From IMG/VR virus record IMGVR_UViG_3300008113_000308, positions 1 to 26,680 of that record: 26,680 bases of DNA; one strand, written 5' to 3'. The stretch is from a virus. Position numbers and translations under genes: made by a program. Shown here piece by piece: positions 20,472 through 26,577 of the stretch; the first letter of the stretch is position 1, and every line of letters starts with the position of its first letter. The notes below the pieces were generated by a model that made no database searches, had not been told where the DNA came from, and was given only the letters and a program-made list of their open reading frames with translations.

Positions 20472-21182
20472 ATGGCAGAACGTAAAACTGACCGCGAGCA
20501 ATGGCTCGCAATGATTCAACACGATACCGGGCGGCACTTTCTCGACTCGGGCGGCGCCTATGGGCGGCACTTTGAGCGCAACGCAGGTTTGACCCTCGCC
20601 GATGTCGAATGGGACTTTCGTTTGAACGTCCGTTCATACGGTTGGGACATCACCCGCAACGTCGTAGATGCATTGTGTACATTCTTCACCATTGATGATG
20701 ATTACACTGATGCACTCAACGCGGTTGCAGAAACAATGCCTGATGCATCATGGGGCGAAGTGGTAGAGCACTTCTTCACAAAGAGCCTGATGGCAAAAAG
20801 CGTAGGCGCTCACAACACATACAACAGCGAAAGCTTCCTTTCCCAAGAAGTCCTGTTTTACAACTGCACCATTCAAGATGGCGAGTGCGATTGGGACGAC
20901 GTCACGTTGTATGCAGTCATGACCCACAACGGTTGCGATATACGCGGCGGATATTCATATCCTGTTATCGCTCGGTTGCAGGATGAAGACGCATGGTTTG
21001 ACGTTGCGTGTTGCGACCTGCGGTGCAGTGCCGGTCACGGGTTCTATACCGATGACACATGGAACTGGTACGGTCACAACAGCGAGGGCAACTACAAAAG
21101 CGATGACTTCAAGGTCATCAAAGCGAGCACACCTTGGTTGCGATGTCCTGTACCAGGATGTCGTTGCAAGGTTACCTTGTAA
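20472..21182 (+). CDS. Conserved phage protein with DSGGAYGR motif, unknown function (236 aa), cassette 5
   Basis: The start is ATG 20472 (MAERKTDREQWLAMIQHDTGRHFLDSGGAYGRHFERN) after a CGGAGG site. The LDSGGAYGRxxERN motif is one I recall from hypothetical proteins of many phages. The middle is rich in acidic and aromatic residues. The C-terminus has paired Cys (ACCDLRCSAGHG and WLRCPVPGCRCKV), which may bind metal. No enzymatic activity is known to me for this family. It has its own promoter unit and a terminator 4 bp after the stop. Confidence 0.7.
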   Translation: MAERKTDREQWLAMIQHDTGRHFLDSGGAYGRHFERNAGLTLADVEWDFRLNVRSYGWDITRNVVDALCTFFTIDDDYTDALNAVAETMPDASWGEVVEHFFTKSLMAKSVGAHNTYNSESFLSQEVLFYNCTIQDGECDWDDVTLYAVMTHNGCDIRGGYSYPVIARLQDEDAWFDVACCDLRCSAGHGFYTDDTWNWYGHNSEGNYKSDDFKVIKASTPWLRCPVPGCRCKVTL

Positions 21183-21185
21183 CTT

Positions 21186-21214
21186 GGTGGGGGCTTCGGC
21201 TCCCACCTTTTTTT
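21186..21214 (+). terminator. Terminator after cassette 5
   Basis: A 9-bp stem GGTGGGGGC with GCTCCCACC (one G-U), TTCG tetraloop, seven T. The same hairpin ends cassettes 8 and 9. Confidence 0.95.
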
Positions 21215-21235
21215 GTGCGCCAAACCCCACAGCCG

Positions 21236-21362
21236 CCCCGCAAGTATGGATGTGATGTCAATGTCGCACGATCTACATCGCGCACGTAAGTATATATCTA
21301 TCTGTAGTTGGTGCGTGACGTGCTGTAATGCATATATTGTGTAGCATAGGAGGCTACATCGT
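21236..21362 (+). promoter_or_regulatory. Array regulatory unit 6
   Basis: R1 CCCCGCAAGTATG is at 21236-21248. CGCACG-ATCTACA-TCG-CGCACG is an exact 6-bp direct repeat with 16-bp period. R2 CACGTAAGTATATAT is at 21283. TAGTTGG replaces TAATAGG. TATATT is at 21333-21338 and the inverted repeat GTAGC-ATAGGAG-GCTAC at 21341-21357. The ATG is at 21363. Confidence 0.78.
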
Positions 21363-21719
21363 ATGGAAAAACTTATGTCGGAAGCGTACCGCGTCATGAC
21401 GATTGGTATGCTCATTGACCACATCGAAGATGGCATCAAGGCACAAGACCTTGAACCACTGATGCTCACCACTGACGAAATCTACGAGATGTTTACTGAC
21501 ACAAATGTAGACGTCACCGTCGACGGAAACCACCTCGGCACCATGGTTGGTCTCGAATGGGCTCTCAAGGTGCTTCGCGAGTCTCAGGACGTTATTTGGC
21601 AGGTCGCATACAATCATGACTTTGGTCGTGATGAGTGGACAAATGCAATCAAATACGTCGAAGGATTGCTTGAGAAGCAACCTGACAAAGACGCTTGGGT
21701 TTTGCAGGTTACCGACTAA
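21363..21719 (+). CDS. Small acidic protein, unknown function (118 aa), cassette 6
   Basis: The product is acidic and helical (MEKLMSEAYRVMTIGMLIDHIEDGIKAQDLEPLMLTTDEIYEMFTDTNVDVTVDGNHLGTMVGLEWALKVLRESQDVIW), with a C-terminal helix DEWTNAIKYVEGLLEKQPDKD. No Cys and no signal peptide. Small acidic soluble proteins of this kind are common among early phage inhibitors and DNA mimics, but that is only an analogy. I do not recognise the family. A terminator begins 3 bp after the stop. Confidence 0.65.
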   Translation: MEKLMSEAYRVMTIGMLIDHIEDGIKAQDLEPLMLTTDEIYEMFTDTNVDVTVDGNHLGTMVGLEWALKVLRESQDVIWQVAYNHDFGRDEWTNAIKYVEGLLEKQPDKDAWVLQVTD

Positions 21720-21721
21720 CA

Positions 21722-21752
21722 GAGGGGAGGCGAAAGCCTCCTCTTTTTTTTT
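21722..21752 (+). terminator. Terminator after cassette 6
   Basis: Stem GGAGGC with GCCTCC, extended by GG with TC, and a GAAA tetraloop, followed by nine T. It differs in stem and loop from the other array terminators. Confidence 0.93.
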
Positions 21753-21771
21753 GTGCCAAACCCCACGCTCC

Positions 21772-21899
21772 CCCCGCAAGTACAGATGAGGTGGTATTGG
21801 CCCACGATCTACAAAGCCCACGTAAGTATATGTATCTTTGTAATAGGCGCATCGCGTACCATATTGCATATATTGTGTAGCATAGGAGGCTACATTGTT
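21772..21899 (+). promoter_or_regulatory. Array regulatory unit 7
   Basis: R1 CCCCGCAAGTAC is at 21772. GCCCACG-ATCTACA-AA-GCCCACG is an exact 7-bp direct repeat with 16-bp period. R2 CACGTAAGTATATGTAT is at 21819, then TAATAGG, TATATT at 21869-21874 and the inverted repeat GTAGC-ATAGGAG-GCTAC at 21877-21893. The ATG is at 21900. Confidence 0.78.
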
Positions 21900-22520
21900 A
21901 TGACAGAGACACAACAGAAGGCTTTCGACGCCTTCACCGCATCCGCGAAAGCATGGTTCACCATGGAAGCGGAACGCCTTGGCTGGACATCGATGAAGCA
22001 CGTCCCTATCGTGTGCAAGACCTATCTTGCAACGTATTTTGAGGACATCGAAGACGGTGAAACATGCGTCGACAATCGCCTTGTGCTTGAGATAGGCGTC
22101 TTTCATGATTGCGACCGGACACCAACCAGCGAATGCTCTGGATGTTCTGACGTCGAAAGCATCTACTACAGCATCGGTGGCGACTCTGAATCAGAGGAGT
22201 TGCTGCAAGAATGGGCTAAGTTATTCAATGATGACGTCAGCCCGTTTATGCCAGATTTCTTCAACTGGGACGGCAACGCTGAACCAGACGGCGACATCAT
22301 CCTGTGTGACTGGGACGACTATGACGACGACGACCCAGACGGCGACTTTGACTTTGCAGACCCAACCGGCGTCTCATCGTTGCGTCGCGCAACGGAAAGC
22401 AATCCGCGCAACCTGCCATGCAGACAGTGCGGTCGCGAGAATGTGCTGACACCCAAGGACAGGAGCCTTGGATACGTATGTGACATGTGCGCCAACCTCA
22501 ACGAGAGGGGAGGCTTCTAA
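21900..22520 (+). CDS. Acidic protein with C-terminal zinc ribbon (206 aa), cassette 7
   Basis: Start at ATG 21900 (MTETQQKAFDAFTASAKAWFTMEAERLGW). The middle contains ECSGCSD and several acidic patches, ending in a highly acidic run rich in Asp near residue 140-155 (DWDDYDDDDPDGDFDFAD). The C-terminus has CRQCGRENV-x(n)-YVCDMCANL, a CxxC-x(16-18)-CxxC zinc ribbon. The acidic run could mimic DNA and the ribbon could bind a protein or nucleic acid. No family is recognised. A terminator begins 5 bp downstream. Confidence 0.65.
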   Translation: MTETQQKAFDAFTASAKAWFTMEAERLGWTSMKHVPIVCKTYLATYFEDIEDGETCVDNRLVLEIGVFHDCDRTPTSECSGCSDVESIYYSIGGDSESEELLQEWAKLFNDDVSPFMPDFFNWDGNAEPDGDIILCDWDDYDDDDPDGDFDFADPTGVSSLRRATESNPRNLPCRQCGRENVLTPKDRSLGYVCDMCANLNERGGF

Positions 22521-22524
22521 TCTA

Positions 22525-22552
22525 GAGGGTGCTTCGGCACCCTCTTTTTTTT
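22525..22552 (+). terminator. Terminator after cassette 7
   Basis: Stem GAGGGTGC with GCACCCTC and TTCG tetraloop, followed by eight T. Relative to cassettes 1 and 4 one stem pair is changed on both sides (C-G to T-A), so pairing is kept. Confidence 0.95.
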
Positions 22553-22574
22553 GTCGCTGCGCTGCCCACACTCA

Positions 22575-22701
22575 CCCCGTCAGTATAGGTGGAGTGTCAA
22601 AGCTGGCACGATCTACACGCTGCACGTAAGTATATATCTGTATCTAATAGGCGTGTGGCGTGCCATATTGCATATAAAGTGTTACTAGGAGGTAACAACA
22701 A
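22575..22701 (+). promoter_or_regulatory. Array regulatory unit 8
   Basis: R1 CCCCGTCAGTATAG is at 22575-22588. GCACG flanks the ATCTACA core on both sides. R2 CACGTAAGTATATAT is at 22623, then TAATAGG and TATAAA at 22673-22678. The inverted repeat here is GTTAC-TAGGAG-GTAAC (22681-22696), a different stem with pairing kept and the SD still in the loop. The ATG is at 22702. Confidence 0.78.
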
Positions 22702-23226
22702 ATGGTTAAGTTTCTCATCGTACTTGCTGAGTTGTTCAGCAGTTTCGCCGCTAAGTTGCACAACCTTTCTGAGGAAGTGCCATCCGACTCCATTGATCGC
22801 GAGGCAGTCCTTGACATCGTGCAGGACGCTGTCAATGAGGGTCACCTCAAATTGCCTTCTAATGAGGAGGTTATCAACCCCGAAGATCTTTACGGTCTTG
22901 ATCGTTTTGTCGACAATCAAATCGACACGTACGATTTTGACGGGATTCTCGACCGCCGATTGTTTGAGGAGCAAACAATGGCTCTCGTCAACACCTATGC
23001 GTTTGACAATCGCATGGATTGTGCAAACATCTCTTGGGACAGAGAGTGTCAAGAGATGCGCGAGTACATGCACAAGCGCTGGGAAGTTTGGTCAGAAGAG
23101 CGCAAGAATCGTGAGGCACGAAAGCGTGACCAGATCATTAAGGAATACCTGAAGAGTCAGGAATGTCCTCCGTCACCGCATCGATTGATCATCACCAATC
23201 ACAAAGACGGAGACGTCAAGATCTAA
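22702..23226 (+). CDS. Helical charged protein, unknown function (174 aa), cassette 8
   Basis: The product starts with a weakly hydrophobic helix (MVKFLIVLAELFSSFAAKLHNLSEE), possibly amphipathic and not a clear signal. It continues as charged helices (DREAVLDIVQDAVNEGHLKLPSNEEV, GILDRRLFEEQTMALVNTYAFDNRMDCANISWDRECQEMREYMHKRWEVWSEERKNREARKRDQIIKEYL). No motif is recognised. It is preceded by the unit whose SD hairpin has the alternative stem, and a terminator follows 4 bp after the stop. Confidence 0.65.
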   Translation: MVKFLIVLAELFSSFAAKLHNLSEEVPSDSIDREAVLDIVQDAVNEGHLKLPSNEEVINPEDLYGLDRFVDNQIDTYDFDGILDRRLFEEQTMALVNTYAFDNRMDCANISWDRECQEMREYMHKRWEVWSEERKNREARKRDQIIKEYLKSQECPPSPHRLIITNHKDGDVKI

Positions 23227-23229
23227 CTT

Positions 23230-23258
23230 GGTGGGGGCTTCGGCTCCCACCTTTTTTT
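23230..23258 (+). terminator. Terminator after cassette 8
   Basis: Stem GGTGGGGGC with GCTCCCACC and TTCG tetraloop, seven T; same as after cassettes 5 and 9, including the CTT before the stem shared with cassette 5. Confidence 0.95.
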
Positions 23259-23280
23259 GTCAAAAAGCTGCCCACACCCT

Positions 23281-23408
23281 CCCCGCAAGTATGACTAGAG
23301 GTGGTATTGGCCCACGAACTACACGGCCCACGTAAGTATGTGATTGTCTGTGGTTGGAGTGTGACGTGGCATATTGCAATATTTATGTAGCATAGGAGGC
23401 TACTGTTT
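23281..23408 (+). promoter_or_regulatory. Array regulatory unit 9
   Basis: R1 CCCCGCAAGTATG is at 23281. GGCCCACG-AACTACA-C-GGCCCACG is an exact 8-bp direct repeat with 16-bp period, the longest in the array. R2 is CACGTAAGTATG at 23329. TGGTTGG replaces TAATAGG. The -10-like box is altered to TATTTA at 23380-23385. The inverted repeat GTAGC-ATAGGAG-GCTAC is at 23387-23403. The ATG is at 23409. Confidence 0.75.
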
Positions 23409-24233
23409 ATGCGTCTTTACAATCGTGCAGGAAATCCTGCCTTCAACACCGCTATAGTGTGGCGCGGTGTGTCCCCATGGGACAATGTCACACCAATCGC
23501 GCTCTGGGTTACCGGTCTGGAAACGTCTGCCGACAAGGCAAACGATAAGACCGGCGACATGGTGCAAACGTACATCATGCGCACCGATATGTCGCCGCTT
23601 GACGCGTTGCAATATCAGGACGCCGCTATTTGTGGCGACTGTATCAACCGCTTGCAGATGCGAACACGCGTCAATCACCGCACCGGGAAACTGGAAACGC
23701 ATGCGGTAAATACCTGCTACGTGCAGGTCGGAAACGCGCCGACAGCTATGTGGAAATCATATCTAAACGGTAACGTTGCAGACGTCGACGTGGCAGACAT
23801 CAATGAGATGATTCGCCGCTTCAACAGGCAGACCCGTGTCGGCGCATACGGTGATCCTGCTATGGTTCCGTTTCCGGTGTGGCGTTCGCTGTTGGACAAT
23901 GTCCGCATCGACAAGGGACACACCGCATACACGCATCAATGGAAGCGTGAATGGGCGCAGGATTTCAAAGGCATGTGCCAAGCTTCCTGCGACAGCATAG
24001 AGGAAGCGCGGGAAGCCAAGGCGATGGGATGGGGAACATTCACCGTCCTTGCACAGGCGAACTTTGATGTCGAATGGCAGACGCTTCGGCGTGAACGCCA
24101 CACACGCTGTCCGGCAGACACAAGTCTCAAGACCTTGCGCAAGGTTACCTGTTCCGACTGCGGTCGGTGCAACGGACAGCCTGACATGCACAATGTCATC
24201 AAGGTCCACGGATCCGCCGCTCTGTGGAGATAA
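23409..24233 (+). CDS. Widespread phage protein of unknown function, DUF7227-like (274 aa), cassette 9
   Basis: The sequence fits a family I know from many phages and plasmids, catalogued I believe as DUF7227. It has an N-terminal NDKTGDMVQTYIMRTDMSPLDAL, then ICGDC (about 77-81), NTCYVQVGNAPTAMWKSYLNG (96-120), RVGAYGDPAMVPFPVW (about 140-157), YTHQWK and a C-terminal CxASCDSIEEAREAKAMGWGTFTVL. These are normally followed by a Cys-rich tail, here TCSDCGRCNG. The conserved Cys residues suggest a metal site. No activity is established to my knowledge. It is the last complete cassette, and its terminator starts 3 bp after the stop. Confidence 0.65.
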   Translation: MRLYNRAGNPAFNTAIVWRGVSPWDNVTPIALWVTGLETSADKANDKTGDMVQTYIMRTDMSPLDALQYQDAAICGDCINRLQMRTRVNHRTGKLETHAVNTCYVQVGNAPTAMWKSYLNGNVADVDVADINEMIRRFNRQTRVGAYGDPAMVPFPVWRSLLDNVRIDKGHTAYTHQWKREWAQDFKGMCQASCDSIEEAREAKAMGWGTFTVLAQANFDVEWQTLRRERHTRCPADTSLKTLRKVTCSDCGRCNGQPDMHNVIKVHGSAALWR

Positions 24234-24235
24234 TC

Positions 24236-24265
24236 GGTGGGGGCTTCGGCTCCCACCTTTTTTTT
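24236..24265 (+). terminator. Terminator after cassette 9
   Basis: Stem GGTGGGGGC with GCTCCCACC and TTCG tetraloop, eight T. Confidence 0.95.
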
Positions 24266-24288
24266 GTGCCTGATGGCACCCCACACGA

Positions 24289-24350
24289 CCCCTGTAGGTA
24301 TAGTCTCGTGTTGTTGCCACACCACGATCCTACACGCACACGTAAGTATA
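24289..24350 (+). repeat. Truncated tenth regulatory unit closing the array
   Basis: R1 variant CCCCTGTAGGTATAG (24289-24303), a core with one inserted base (ATCCTACA), CACG-type half-sites and R2 CACGTAAGTATA (24339-24350) are present. The match then stops abruptly: no TAATAGG, no -10-like box, no SD inverted repeat and no adjacent gene. It marks where the homology block ends and suggests that R1 to R2 is a unit on its own. Confidence 0.75.
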
Positions 24351-24694
24351 GACCCTCCTAAGTAGCCGTTCCGCTGTGGTCGGCGAGAAAAACGCGAGAA
24401 AAACGCCGAATAAGACACGCGATCATCTCTCCTGTGCAAATGCGCAGCTAACGGCGAAACAGGGCAGGTTGCCGACTTACGGGGCGCACAGCAGGTATTT
24501 TTTTATTTGGCTCGAGCTGTAGGGACTTCGTCCGTTCCAAACCCACCTCATTTCTCCTAAAATCTCGCGACTTTCCCCAGATCGTTCCCACCACTTCATC
24601 CTGCTGTGATATTTCTCACTGGCGATGCCTGTGATGTTTCTGTAGCATTGGTTATCTTCTCTACCAAATGAGAAGACGTTGGAGGTTTATTGTT
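24351..24694 (+). other. Noncoding region between array and next operon, with phased A-tracts
   Basis: No gene is supported over about 340 bp. At 24383-24406 an 11-bp unit GCGAGAAAAAC is repeated in tandem, which puts two A5 tracts one helical turn apart, inside a short inverted repeat CGGCG/CGCCG (24381-24385 and 24404-24408). Further right there is a T7 run near 24498 and a pyrimidine-rich stretch around 24540-24600. Phased A-tracts bend DNA and occur at origins and promoters. A weak promoter for the next operon (TTCCCA and GATATT, about 24583-24611) is possible. Confidence 0.4.
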
Positions 24695-25228
24695 ATGGCA
24701 AATACGTGTGAGAGTGTAGTCCGGATCTCTGGACTCAAGGAGCGGCTAGATAACTTCATCGCCGTTAACATCGCTGATCTATTGGTCAAGAGCGGACGTC
24801 AGGTCATTGACGTATCTGTTGGTCTTGAGCGTTACAAGGCAGACACAGGGTGCGAAGGCGGGTGCTGTGGTCTTAGGCTCATGGACTGGAACATGAATAT
24901 GTACGAAGGCACGAGTATTACTCCAGACTTGACGCTTTACATTGATTCATCATGGGATGCGCCTATTGACTGGTTCCGTGGGATTGTGTCCCTGTACCCA
25001 GAGTTGTCCTTTAACATCAACTGGGGGCAAGCGGAGGATTTGTTTGCTGGTTCTCTGTTGGCATCAAACGGTGAGATTACCGAGTTGTCCATCCGTTCGG
25101 AGGACGAGTTAACGGAGGAGGATCTCTGGTTGATGGGCGTTGGTCATTGTGATGTGTGCGACAAGCCAAGCTTGGCGTACATGCGTGACGAACCATGTCC
25201 GCATTGTTTGAAGGAGGAGGCAAAGTAA
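24695..25228 (+). CDS. YubB/DUF1281-like ferredoxin-fold protein with C-terminal zinc ribbon (177 aa)
   Basis: ATG 24695 has TTGGAGG 9 nt upstream. The start MANTCESVVRISGLKERLDNFI and the centre LYIDSSWDAPIDWFRGIVSLYPELSFNINWGQAEDLFAGSLLASNGE follow the YubB/DUF1281 pattern: MxNxCxNxxxISG at the N-terminus, SxWxxPxxWF, then YPxLxF and a FAG turn. Members are found on plasmids and phages with unknown function. A C-terminal CDVCDKPSLAYMRDEPCPHC adds a probable zinc ribbon. It starts a five-gene operon in which each start overlaps the preceding stop. Confidence 0.65.
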   Translation: MANTCESVVRISGLKERLDNFIAVNIADLLVKSGRQVIDVSVGLERYKADTGCEGGCCGLRLMDWNMNMYEGTSITPDLTLYIDSSWDAPIDWFRGIVSLYPELSFNINWGQAEDLFAGSLLASNGEITELSIRSEDELTEEDLWLMGVGHCDVCDKPSLAYMRDEPCPHCLKEEAK

Positions 25229-25473
25229 TGAAGAACGTAGATTTTTCCAACTGCACTCAGCAGTACGCCATCGTTGACATTAAGACGGGTCGGGCTAGTT
25301 CGGTTCAGTCGTCTACGTTTGCTGAGACTGTTGCTGACAGCAGGACTTACAGCAATCCGTGCGTGATCATCGACCTGCACACGATGCAGATCACTGACGT
25401 GTTTGCTTGTGATGGTCGATTGACCATTGGGTTGTCGGGTGTTCGGTTCCGTGACTTGAAGGAGGCAAAGTAA
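25228..25473 (+). CDS. Small protein of unknown function (81 aa)
   Basis: The start overlaps the preceding stop as TAATG, with AAGGAGGAGG upstream. The product (MKNVDFSNCTQQYAIVDIKTGRASSVQSSTFAETVADSRTYSNPCVIIDLHTMQITDVFACDGRLTIGLSGVRFRDLKEAK) alternates short beta segments and contains three Cys. It reads as a small mixed alpha/beta domain, and no family is recognised. The AAGGAGG-CAAAG-TAATG junction is repeated nearly identically at the next gene. Confidence 0.6.
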   Translation: MKNVDFSNCTQQYAIVDIKTGRASSVQSSTFAETVADSRTYSNPCVIIDLHTMQITDVFACDGRLTIGLSGVRFRDLKEAK

Positions 25474-25955
25474 TGGTAGAGACGTCATTGATCCCTTTGG
25501 AGGATATGTTGCTGATAACGAAGAAGGTGCAGGGTAGCCATGCACCGGGTGTGCAGATGCGCGGTGTTGCTGAGCATGTGCACGGTTATCAACTGGTAGA
25601 GAAGCTTTTGCCTGTGTGCCGTGAGCACGGGCTCTGCATTGAACTGTTTGACGGCGAAGAAGAGTACACTCCAATCACCTCTCCTGTGCAGATGATCCAC
25701 AGCATGAGCGCATGCGACACCGAGTACCTGCTGATCTATGATGGCGAGGTCGAACGCACGGAAGACAACGACAACACGTTTATCAGCATCGTGCTGGTGT
25801 ACGGTAACTGCGCAGATGATCCAGAGATTGGACGTGGCGAGATGATTGCTGACTGGGGTGGCGTCAAGGAATGGTTCGACATCTTCGATCCCGTGATTGA
25901 CGACTTCGTCAATGACTACTACATTCAGAAAAAAGCTCAGGAGGTGACAGTATGA
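25473..25955 (+). CDS. Acidic protein of unknown function (160 aa)
   Basis: The start overlaps the previous stop (TAATG) with AAGGAGG about 8 nt upstream. The product is acidic. It has an N-terminal helix (LEDMLLITKKVQG), a segment VHGYQLVEKLLPVCREHGLCIELFDGEEEYTP, a central YLLIYDGEVERTEDNDNTFISIVLVYGN and a C-terminal FDIFDPVIDDFVNDYYIQKKA. It may be a mixed alpha/beta fold. No catalytic pattern is seen. Confidence 0.6.
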   Translation: MVETSLIPLEDMLLITKKVQGSHAPGVQMRGVAEHVHGYQLVEKLLPVCREHGLCIELFDGEEEYTPITSPVQMIHSMSACDTEYLLIYDGEVERTEDNDNTFISIVLVYGNCADDPEIGRGEMIADWGGVKEWFDIFDPVIDDFVNDYYIQKKAQEVTV

Positions 25956-26191
25956 CAGTACAAGAGTTGATCGCACAGTTGGCAGAGATGCCACAGCACG
26001 CCACCATCACCGTTCGCGTGGATTGCCCTCACGGGGGCAACTCCATGCCAGCGACCATCCACAAGGTATACGAGTGTGACCCGAAGTGGAACGATGGCAA
26101 GATCACATCGGTCATCGTTTGCGACCCTGAAGAAGGCGTGGAGTTCGAGGTGTTTGACGCTGAGGAAGACGCTGAGGAAGAAGAGGAATGA
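25952..26191 (+). CDS. Small acidic-tailed phage protein (79 aa)
   Basis: The start overlaps the preceding stop (ATGA), with AGGAGG 7 nt upstream. The N-terminus MTVQELIAQLAEMPQHATITVRVD is a pattern seen in many small phage proteins (TVxELIxxLxxxPxDAxVxV), followed by a short beta domain and a very acidic end (FDAEEDAEEEEE). Function unknown. Probably cotranscribed and coupled with its neighbours. Confidence 0.65.
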   Translation: MTVQELIAQLAEMPQHATITVRVDCPHGGNSMPATIHKVYECDPKWNDGKITSVIVCDPEEGVEFEVFDAEEDAEEEEE

Positions 26192-26577
26192 TTGACTACA
26201 GCATCAAGGACGTGCTGGGTTTTGAACTACCCAAGCGGTTTGTCGCCGAGGTCGAGATTGAGGACGACGAGTCCTCAGCTCAGGTCGAATACGAACAGAT
26301 CCAAGACGATGCGTTCGCTGAGGCAATGTTCTGGGCGCAACATAACCAGAGAGATGAAGACCTGACAGACGACCTGATGTTCGCTGTTGCGGAATCTCTC
26401 CAGCAGTACGTTGAAGACACATTCGGTGAAGGCGAAACAACCAACACCGTGTGCGATACTCTCTACGAATACAGGAGTCTGGTCGAAGACTGGGCTAAGT
26501 ACGTCAATGGAGTGATCGAAGCAGACGCACAGCGCGGTTTCGAGGATCGACAGTCAGGCGATTACTGGGCTGACTAA
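26188..26577 (+). CDS. Acidic helical protein of unknown function (129 aa)
   Basis: Last visible gene of the operon; it starts in an ATGA overlap. The product is strongly acidic and helical (MIDYSIKDVLGFELPKRFVAEVEIEDDESSAQVEYEQIQDDAFAEAMFWAQHNQRDEDLTDDLMFAVAESLQQYVEDTFGEGE). It ends AQRGFEDRQSGDYWAD. No domain is recognised. The intergenic gap after it suggests that the operon ends here, although no U-tract terminator is seen. Confidence 0.6.
   Translation: MIDYSIKDVLGFELPKRFVAEVEIEDDESSAQVEYEQIQDDAFAEAMFWAQHNQRDEDLTDDLMFAVAESLQQYVEDTFGEGETTNTVCDTLYEYRSLVEDWAKYVNGVIEADAQRGFEDRQSGDYWAD

Noticed and set aside
21354-22106. Long minus-strand open frame (250 codons) within the array
   Set aside because: It runs through two plus-strand genes and a regulatory unit, has no ribosome site, and its product includes translated terminator and repeat sequence.
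22589-23152. Plus-strand frame of 187 codons in another frame of cassette 8
   Set aside because: It starts inside regulatory unit 8; the conserved SD hairpin points to the ATG at 22702 in the other frame.
17842-24350. CRISPR-like array of regularly repeated elements
   Set aside because: The repeats are long, divergent regulatory units, and the intervals are full genes of about 0.35-0.8 kb with terminators; no cas genes are present.
17842-24350. Integron-type cassette array
   Set aside because: No tyrosine integrase is present, and the repeats lie before genes as promoters and lack attC-type paired boxes. Exchange by homologous recombination remains possible.
17890-24350. GTAAGTAT repeats as eukaryotic 5' splice sites
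   Set aside because: The window is clearly a bacteriophage with SD-led genes; the word is part of a promoter or operator unit upstream of start codons.
23763-24439. Minus-strand frames of 167 and 185 codons
   Set aside because: They are shadows opposite the cassette 9 gene and read through its terminator hairpin; low-quality protein composition.
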